Shown one piece after another: positions 40,376 through 45,793 of a stretch of DNA of 45,793 nt (the first letter of the stretch is position 1; each line of letters begins with the position of its first letter). The position numbers were made by a program, and so were the translations under genes. Location of the stretch: the NCBI RefSeq assembly GCF_001884065.1, contig NZ_MACH01000111.1, positions 1 through 45,793 of the forward strand. The letters are read 5' to 3'. The notes under the pieces were generated by a model, which saw only the letters and a program-made list of their open reading frames with translations, was not told the DNA's origin and made no database searches. This stretch comes from Bacillus proteolyticus. Its GTDB lineage: Bacteria > Bacillota > Bacilli > Bacillales > Bacillaceae_G.

Positions 40376-41482
40376 ATGTCAAATACTGAGAAAAAAAGCG
40401 AAACCGGAATTCATACTTTTAGATGGTTATCATTTTGGCCCAAATGGATTGGATATACGGCGGTTGTTTGGTCGTTGATGTATTTGATATTAGGTCAGTA
40501 TTGGACCTTGGAAGGAAAGGGTTTTCCATTTGGAATCGGAGATCCACAATCTGAATACTCAATGCTAGCTGGTCTGAGGCCTGAAACTGGTGCACCTATA
40601 ATGGTTGGATTTGGATTAATGGGAGTCATTGTAGCTGTCATGATGATTTGTGGCTGGGGCAAGGGACTTTTACGAATAGTATTACTTATGTTTGTGTATA
40701 TGTTAGTAGCAATTCTATTATTTGCAGTTATTGACTACCGTGTCTTGGCGTCAGCAGCATATGGATTTATTTTTTTGATTGGAGCACCATTTGATTTTCC
40801 ACATGGAGTGAAATTTTTTGAACAGATGATGTACTGGACGATTGTAAATCAATATATTAGTATGTTAGGCGCATTTCTATGGAGTGCGACTGCTTTAGTC
40901 TATCAACGTCAAACGCGAGATGCTTGTCCTTATTGTGGCCGAAATAGTAATCCCTCTAAATGGGAATCACAATCCTCAGCAGCATCTTGGGGGAAATGGT
41001 GCACTTGCATTGCCATTATAATTCCTATCTGTTATTCCATAACAAGATGGTGTTGGGCGCTAGGCATTCCACTGGGAACTACCAAAGAATTACTTGATTC
41101 CTTTGAACGTGATTCACCCGGAATTTGGTTAATGGGCGCGTCTTTGGCTACCGTAGCGCTCGGAGGGGCGATTCTTACGCTGGGTCTTATTCAGCCTTGG
41201 GGAGAAATTTTTCCACGTTGGTTTCCATTTATTGCTGGCAGGCGTGTACCTCTTTCATTAGCGATTATTCCTGCTTCACTGGTTTCCATTATGATTACTT
41301 CAGCAGGTTTGATGTACATCCGGGGGTTTATTAATAAAGGGGGTCTAGATCTTAGGGGATGGGCATTGGAAGGTCCAGAGTTATTATGGCCAATTTGGGG
41401 AGTGGCTCTGTTTGGTGCTACGATTGCTTACTATTATCGGAGGCGTGGTACGTGTAAATATTGTAAACAGGTTATAAAGTGA
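40376..41482 (+). CDS. Multi-spanning membrane protein with two CxxC zinc-ribbon knuckles
   Basis: A 368-residue protein with about eight membrane helices. After the first four or five comes a cytosolic loop with CPYCGRNSN (residues ~184-192), and the extreme C terminus ends RRRGTCKYCKQVIK. The two CxxC pairs could form one zinc site. No transporter or enzyme signature is evident and I do not recognise the family. ATG 40376 lies 13 nt after AAAGGAG. A decayed paralogue lies upstream, so this gene was once duplicated. Confidence 0.8.
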   Translation: MSNTEKKSETGIHTFRWLSFWPKWIGYTAVVWSLMYLILGQYWTLEGKGFPFGIGDPQSEYSMLAGLRPETGAPIMVGFGLMGVIVAVMMICGWGKGLLRIVLLMFVYMLVAILLFAVIDYRVLASAAYGFIFLIGAPFDFPHGVKFFEQMMYWTIVNQYISMLGAFLWSATALVYQRQTRDACPYCGRNSNPSKWESQSSAASWGKWCTCIAIIIPICYSITRWCWALGIPLGTTKELLDSFERDSPGIWLMGASLATVALGGAILTLGLIQPWGEIFPRWFPFIAGRRVPLSLAIIPASLVSIMITSAGLMYIRGFINKGGLDLRGWALEGPELLWPIWGVALFGATIAYYYRRRGTCKYCKQVIK

Positions 41483-41488
41483 AACTTT

Positions 41489-41512
41489 AATCAGTACGGG
41501 AGCGTACTGATT
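41489..41512 (+). terminator. Hairpin after zinc-ribbon membrane gene
   Basis: AATCAGTACG-GGAG-CGTACTGATT is a perfect 10-bp stem 6 nt after the stop codon. No T run, so it may instead be an mRNA 3' stabiliser. Confidence 0.5.
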
Positions 41513-41695
41513 GCGAATAGCAGGATAGATAATGTGTTACAGGAAAACAAAACTCTTTTATAACTTATTTTTGAAGGAGCAGATACTTTTTTCTTTTTAT
41601 CGACTCGTGAAGAAGTATGAAAATCAGAATTTATAATTTAAAATTCAGCTTAAAGCAATTGCAATAAGCACTTTGAATAGTAACCTTTAGTAAAT

Positions 41696-41735
41696 AAAAA
41701 GAGAGAAGAACTCACCAATGTTCTTCTCTCTTTTT
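41696..41735. terminator. Bidirectional terminator
   Basis: AAAAAGAGAGAAGAAC (41696-41711) and GTTCTTCTCTCTTTTT (41720-41735) are fully complementary around TCACCAAT. Confidence 0.92.
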
Positions 41736-41906
41736 ATATGTAATTAGGGTTTCCATAACTATAGATATGGATAGAGTAAATTAATGGATGAATAATTTAC
41801 TCTTAAAATTATAACAGACCCAATAAAGATTTTTATATGTAATATTGCATAAGGAGGGTTAATCTTTAAACTACAATAATTTATGTCAATAAATAATTTA
41901 TACTGA

Positions 41907-42014
41907 AATCTAAAAAGCAAGTTAATATTCTTATTAATATAAGAGAACATTAACTTGCCTTTAACTTTAAGAATAACCAAAATGCTTAAGTTGATGGATA
42001 TGTGGTGCTACTCC
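41907..42014 (-). mobile_element. Solitary IS231-type left end with leader hairpin
   Basis: Read in reverse from 42014, this has the IS231-type terminal repeat (reverse of CTTAAGTTGATGGATATGTG at 41985-42004), then AAAGTTAA, GCAAGTTA, TTCTCTTATATTAATAAGAA and a closing hairpin ending CTTGCTTTTTA. The order and much of the sequence match the left end of the element at 44345-44450 (GCACGTTA, TTCTCTTATGTTAATGAGAA, ACGTGCTTTTTA). No transposase follows. It is an orphan or cassette-type end. Confidence 0.7.
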
Positions 42015-42073
42015 ATTAGAGAAGATATGTAAGCTATTATTAATTCTAAATTAATTCAAACTAACAGATGCTT

Positions 42074-42832
42074 CTAGTTAACTCTTAGTTCTTCCATATT
42101 ATTTTCCCTTTTAGATAAATTTAAGTAGAAGTGCGATATTGTTGTAGTGTAATACGGATTAATCCAAAGGTATGGGATATTTAGTGTAAATATTCCTACC
42201 AAAGAACCTAAAATAAACCAGCCGATAAAACTCAACCATGTTATGAATAAATCTAATTTATGTCCTTGCATCATTTCTTTACTTTTTTTAATCGCTTCAC
42301 TTGCTGTATATTCTGGATTTTCTATTAAAATATAGTACGCCATAGAATAAGAGAAAAATTTTATAATACCTGGAACAATTAATAATAAACTCCACAAAAG
42401 GATAAGTATAGTCTGCAAGATACCTAACTTCAAAGATCTAAATAAATTATTTTTCTTAAATCCTTCAAATAAATCACTAATTGTAGTAGATTCTTTTTTT
42501 GCTAAACGCAAAGTGAAATTATTATAGCCGTAACCCATAATGCTTTGTGTAGCAATATAAATAATAAATATAATAGTCCACATCATTACTGTAGCAAGTC
42601 CTAGAAAAAAGACGGCTGATGAGTCAACTATTGCTTCTCCTGTTACCGAGTACTCTACAAAACTATCGGGATCTATCATTCCAATAATTAAGCTAAACAG
42701 CATAAATATTGAACCTCCAATCATAAACATACCAATTGCAGGAATTCCATAATAAAGAAGCGTTACTCCTACTCCTAATCCCCAATGGCCCCTTATTGAA
42801 GATAAGGCAGCTTTTTTTAAGTCACTGATCAT
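42074..42832 (-). CDS. DUF975-family membrane protein
   Basis: A 252-residue integral membrane protein with about six helices. The N-terminal phrase LKKAALSSIRGHWGLGVGVT and the later LWSLLLIVPGIIKFFSYSMA, YILIENPEYTASEAIKKSKE and MMQGHKLDLF are characteristic of DUF975. ATG 42832, after GAGGGG, is preferred over the GTG at 42862. The family's function is unknown. It lies between two same-facing IS231-like ends, so it may have been carried as cassette cargo. Confidence 0.85.
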   Translation of the reverse strand: MISDLKKAALSSIRGHWGLGVGVTLLYYGIPAIGMFMIGGSIFMLFSLIIGMIDPDSFVEYSVTGEAIVDSSAVFFLGLATVMMWTIIFIIYIATQSIMGYGYNNFTLRLAKKESTTISDLFEGFKKNNLFRSLKLGILQTILILLWSLLLIVPGIIKFFSYSMAYYILIENPEYTASEAIKKSKEMMQGHKLDLFITWLSFIGWFILGSLVGIFTLNIPYLWINPYYTTTISHFYLNLSKRENNMEELRVN

Positions 42833-43010
42833 GTTAGTCCAACCCCTCAATTTTTTAATCACATTAAATGTGAGTTTTTTATGACAAATAGAATGATAAC
42901 ATTTTTTAGAAAAAATAACATTATCTACATCTGTGGAATTTAATTTAAAATATCCGTAAAAGGTAATGAAAAACTACTTAAAAAACGTTACCTTTATATA
43001 AAGAAATATT

Positions 43011-43040
43011 TTAAGTTGATTGATATGTGGCGGTACCTCT
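43011..43040 (-). mobile_element. Solitary IS231-like terminal repeat
   Basis: TTAAGTTGATTGATATGTGG followed by CGGTACCTCT is nearly the reverse complement of the 44345 terminal repeat; its outer tip faces right. Inside it (42960-43000) lies an AGGTAA...TTACCT hairpin, analogous to the IS231 leader hairpin. No transposase is present. Confidence 0.65.
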
Positions 43041-43211
43041 TAATGAAAATGATTAAGTCATGCTATTTTTTAAAAAATAGTTAAGAGAAAGGTTACTTAC
43101 TGTTCAAACAATATTGAACTAAACAATAAGGCATATGTAGTATGTTTTTGTTGTTTAGTTAATAAAATTAAGATCATTTGTAAAAAGTATTAAATTTATA
43201 ATTACGCATAA

Positions 43212-43245
43212 AAAAAGAATTCCTTAAGATTCTGGAATTCTTTTT
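43212..43245. terminator. Bidirectional terminator after the 28-residue peptide gene
   Basis: AAAAAGAATTCC (43212-43223) and GGAATTCTTTTT (43234-43245) are complementary. For the minus-strand peptide gene it lies about 105 bp past the stop. Confidence 0.88.
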
Positions 43246-43349
43246 CTTATTTAAAGTTTGCTCACACAAATGATCTGCACATCAATTCATCTTTGATATA
43301 CAGATCATTTGTATGAAAAGTTATTCCTAATAATAGCGTAATAATGAAC

Positions 43350-43436
43350 TTACATTACTGTTTTTAAAAGTTCTGTTACGAATGATAAAACCCCGCTTAC
43401 AAATTTCAAAATTGCCATTGCGATTTCCATTTCCAT
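43350..43436 (-). CDS. 28-residue amphipathic hydrophobic peptide (PSM-like or small toxin)
   Basis: A complete small gene: GAGGAGG, 7-nt spacer, ATG 43436 and stop TAA at 43350, followed by a terminator. The product MEMEIAMAILKFVSGVLSFV continues TELLKTVM. It lacks a signal peptide, cysteine and tryptophan. Hydrophobic residues every 3-4 positions predict one amphipathic helix, as in staphylococcal PSM-alpha peptides, leaderless bacteriocins or type I toxins. The near-optimal ribosome site and clean terminator argue it is expressed. The DUF975 gene downstream and a small membrane gene upstream could be protection or export partners; that is inference. Confidence 0.65.
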   Translation of the reverse strand: MEMEIAMAILKFVSGVLSFVTELLKTVM

Positions 43437-43640
43437 ATTAGTTCCTCCTCTACTTATGCGTTAAGATGTGGTGTAGCTTTATGTTTTCATTTTAGTAAAC
43501 ATTTACATTGATATTAATACATTTCTATATGCAATATTGCATCTTAAAACCAACTTTTATACTGTTATAATGAAAGAGAAAAATTCTACAGCATTTTTCG
43601 AAATACTAAACAACAATTGAAAACGAAATTTCTCGTAAAT

Positions 43641-43679
43641 AAAAAAGGAAGAGAATTATAAAAATTCTCTTCCTTTTTT
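43641..43679. terminator. Bidirectional terminator
   Basis: AAAAAAGGAAGAGAATT and AATTCTCTTCCTTTTTT form a 17-bp stem around ATAAA. It ends the small membrane gene at 43731 (minus). Confidence 0.92.
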
Positions 43680-43730
43680 ATTTTTTCATAGATTTAGTGA
43701 TATAGGAGATATGTCCGGAATACATTTCAA

Positions 43731-43990
43731 CTACATAATTCTTCCAATCACCCAAATAAAAGGAATCAAAAATCCTACCACATTTAATATTATCCCGATT
43801 TTCGCTCCGATATTTTTATCTACTTGATAGGAAAAAATAGCTAGGATAAATCCAATTGGACAAAGAGATACAGGTAAAAGTATAGAGAATCCAAAAAATT
43901 CAGTTAAAATAATTTTGTATGCAACATTCACAATGGATAAAACAGGTACTATAATCGATATAATTGTGCCTATTCTATTTTTTTAATCAT
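43731..43990 (-). pseudogene. Small two-to-three-helix membrane protein, frameshifted in a poly-A tract
   Basis: ATG 43990, after AGAGGC, opens MIKK and then stops at codon 7. With one more A in the A7 run (43978-43984) the frame would continue IGTIISIIVPVLSIV into MNVAYKIILTEFFGFSILLP and finish at 43731, an 86-residue membrane protein. As sequenced only an internal GTG/ATG region (from ~43931) is open. A7/A8 could be a slipped-strand switch, a real mutation or a read error. Family unknown; it neighbours the amphipathic peptide gene. Confidence 0.6.
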
Positions 43991-44043
43991 AATAGCCTCT
44001 TTTATGTTTAAATAAAATATATTGCCCCATATGATTATAAAGG

Positions 44044-44073
44044 AAAAAACACTGTCATTAAGCAGTGTTTTTT
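44044..44073. terminator. Bidirectional terminator
   Basis: AAAAAACACTG and CAGTGTTTTTT pair around TCATTAAG between two small minus-strand genes. Confidence 0.9.
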
Positions 44074-44090
44074 CTTTCTTGATAAGAAGC

Positions 44091-44219
44091 TTATAAATAA
44101 TAAATTATTGCTGGTAAGATAAATACAAATAATACATAGTTATATATTTTCACAGTGTCATTCATTATTTTCACTACATTACTTAATAATCCAATTGTAC
44201 AAAGACTGAATATCACCAT
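44091..44219 (-). CDS. Possible 42-residue membrane peptide
   Basis: ATG 44219 to TAA 44091 encodes a peptide with two hydrophobic stretches (MVIFSLCTIGLLSNVV and YVLFVFILPAIIYYL) joined by KIMNDTVKIYN. A terminator follows 18 bp later, but no ribosome site is visible, so it may be a truncated remnant. No family recognised. Confidence 0.35.
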   Translation of the reverse strand: MVIFSLCTIGLLSNVVKIMNDTVKIYNYVLFVFILPAIIYYL

Positions 44220-44344
44220 TGTGGATACTTTAAAATTAATTGAGTATCATTAATATGTAAATGTTATATTTTAAATAATTTATATAAAATTAAAATAATT
44301 TCATGTGAATTATTTGCGTATCAAAGGGTGCACCTTTTGAAGTA

Positions 44345-45793
44345 GGGGTACCGCCACACATCCATCAACTTAAGGATTTAGACTATTTTTGAAGTTAAAA
44401 GCACGTTACTATTCTCTTATGTTAATGAGAAAGGGTGACGTGCTTTTTATGAATATGAACCAAAAACAAGAATTATCTTTATTTGCCGAAGAGTTATATC
44501 GATATATGTCTCCCGCTACACTTAATCAATTAGCTATAAAAGCAGGCGGGATGAAACGAAAACGTAAGTGCCACGGGCACCATTTCTTATCTTTGTGTGT
44601 ATGGTTAAATCAACAAGTCGCTACTACCTCTCTTACTCAACTTTGTAGTCAATTAGAAACTTCAACAGGAGTTTTATTAAGTCCGGAGGGACTTAATCGA
44701 CGATTTAACTCGGCTTCTGTAGCCTTCTTTCGAACTGTATTTACTACACTTCTACAAGCTAAAATTGGAGGAGTATCTAAGATTTCTCATTCTCTTTCTG
44801 CTTATTTTGAGCGGATTCGCATCCTTGATTCTACAACCTTCCAAGTTCCAGATCGATTCGCAGCTACTTATCCTGGTGCCGGAGGATGTAGTCATACAGC
44901 TGGTGTGAAAATCCAACTAGAGTATGACTTGTTGAGTGGAGAATTTTCTGATGTGGCAATTGAACCCGGAAAACGAAGTGATCAGGCATATAGTGCGACT
45001 CGAACAGGCATGGCACAAAAGAATGAACTGTATATTCGTGACTTAGGATATTTTCGTTTACAAGACTTTAAGTCTATTCAAGATAAGCAAGGATATTATT
45101 TATCACGTCTTAAGTTACCAACTAAAATATATAGAAAAGAATTCGAAACAGTGGTATTTAAAACAAAACCCGCTCAATTAAGACCGGTATATATACAAAT
45201 TCATTTGGAAGACATCATGAAACAATTACAACCTGGCCAAGTGTATGAATTACATGATGTATATGTAGGGAGTAAAGACAAACTGCCTATTCGCATTGTG
45301 GTTTATAGATGTACCGAGGAGCAAAAACAGAAACGCCTACGCGATCGAGCGATTCGCGAAAAGAAAAAAGGGATTACATATACAGAGCGTACGAAACTTT
45401 TACAAGGAATTACGGTATATATGACAAATATTCCTACGGAATGGGTACCAAAAGAGAAAATCTATGATTTATATTCACTACGTTGGCAAATTGAGCTGTT
45501 ATTTAAAATATGGAAATCTTGGTTTCAAATTCATCGTTGCAAATCTATTAAACAAGAGCGGTTAGAATGTCATCTTTATGGTCAACTCATTAGTATCTTA
45601 TTATGTTCTTCTACTATGTTTAAAATGAGAGAACTCCTGTTACGTAAGAAACAGAAAGAGCTAAGTGAATATAAAGCGATGTACATAATTAAGGACTATT
45701 TTTTACTGTTTCATCAAGCACTACACAAAAACACCCAAGAGCTATCAAAGGTTCTCCTTCGTCTGTTTAACCTCCTACAGCACAACGGACGAA
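44345..45793 (+). mobile_element. IS231-type insertion sequence (IS4 family), 3' part beyond window
   Basis: The left end starts at GGGGTACCGCCACACATCCA (44345-44364). A leader hairpin, AAAAGCACGT (44397-44406) with ACGTGCTTTT (44438-44447), closes just before the transposase start; IS231 elements use such a stem to block read-through expression from outside promoters. The right end is outside the window. Confidence 0.88.
44449..45793 (+). CDS. IS231-type DDE transposase, incomplete at window end
   Basis: 448 codons are visible with no stop; full IS231 transposases have ~478, so only the tail is missing. ATG 44449 begins MNMNQKQELSLFAEELYRYM, as in IS231. The catalytic residues are visible: D in RILDSTTFQVP, D in YIRDLGYF and the IS4-family YREK signature within YSLRWQIELLFKIWK. 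The element could supply transposase in trans to the orphan IS231-type ends nearby. No frameshift is seen, so it is probably active. Confidence 0.93.
   Translation, partial: MNMNQKQELSLFAEELYRYMSPATLNQLAIKAGGMKRKRKCHGHHFLSLCVWLNQQVATTSLTQLCSQLETSTGVLLSPEGLNRRFNSASVAFFRTVFTTLLQAKIGGVSKISHSLSAYFERIRILDSTTFQVPDRFAATYPGAGGCSHTAGVKIQLEYDLLSGEFSDVAIEPGKRSDQAYSATRTGMAQKNELYIRDLGYFRLQDFKSIQDKQGYYLSRLKLPTKIYRKEFETVVFKTKPAQLRPVYIQIHLEDIMKQLQPGQVYELHDVYVGSKDKLPIRIVVYRCTEEQKQKRLRDRAIREKKKGITYTERTKLLQGITVYMTNIPTEWVPKEKIYDLYSLRWQIELLFKIWKSWFQIHRCKSIKQERLECHLYGQLISILLCSSTMFKMRELLLRKKQKELSEYKAMYIIKDYFLLFHQALHKNTQELSKVLLRLFNLLQHNGR

Noticed and set aside
41759-41980. 73-residue minus-strand frame as a gene
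   Set aside because: It starts within the IS231-type leader hairpin, lacks a ribosome site and resembles no transposase.

Overview
The window looks like part of a large plasmid from the Bacillus cereus group (B. cereus / B. thuringiensis type). The reasons are: a complete type III (tubulin-like) segregation locus, tubR-tubZ-tubY, whose TubZ is 484 residues from its best-supported start; an IS231-type transposase; an IS200/IS605 TnpB; a MobL-like relaxase; a plasmid-borne sporulation-type sensor kinase; a toxin of the anthrax protective-antigen/Vip1 family; and AT-rich DNA with strong AGGAGG ribosome sites. No rRNA, tRNA or CRISPR array was seen.

Layout. 1-383: 3' end of an IS605-type tnpB with its right-end/omegaRNA hairpins. 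755-4222: a decayed transfer module on the minus strand (relaxase, MobC-like helper, oriT candidate, three exact-period direct repeats, one-TM proteins, lysozyme/NlpC-P60 hydrolase), with at least six single-base frameshifts in about 2.6 kb. 4223-5604: AT-rich, no genes. 5605-10704: two divergent genes for unrecognised DNA-binding-type proteins of nearly equal size (563 and 565 aa), separated by about 1.5 kb holding about 15 iterons and a tandem ~165-bp repeat; this is my candidate replicon. 10760-12184: GntR regulator plus fatty-acid-hydroxylase operon with a clear promoter/operator. 12200-13080: gene debris. 13100-18230: tubRZY with A/T-rich repeats (candidate tubC) upstream and a second large repeat field beyond tubY.

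18431-24502: sporulation-like kinase, small membrane peptide, methyltransferase and secreted erythromycin-esterase-family protein, with fragments between. 24738-34230: two paralogous modules, each pairing a histidine kinase fused in one chain to its NarL-type response regulator with a divergent serine beta-lactamase/PBP-like exported protein; their intergenic regions share operator-like half-sites (TGTCAYA). In the second module a separate membrane 'sensor' protein precedes the fused kinase. 34690-39780: PA/Vip1-like exported toxin lacking the N-terminal activation domain, an OmpR-type two-component pair and a DM13 protein; the toxin and DM13 genes share upstream motifs.

40134-45793: zinc-ribbon membrane protein with a decayed paralogue, DUF975 membrane protein, a 28-residue amphipathic (PSM-like) peptide gene, a small membrane gene broken at a poly-A tract, orphan IS231 ends, and an IS231-type element running off the window.

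The strongest candidates for undescribed biology are the iteron replicon, the TubY-side repeat field, the twin fused-kinase/beta-lactamase modules with shared operators, and the small amphipathic peptide. All family assignments come from reading the sequence; no database search was run.
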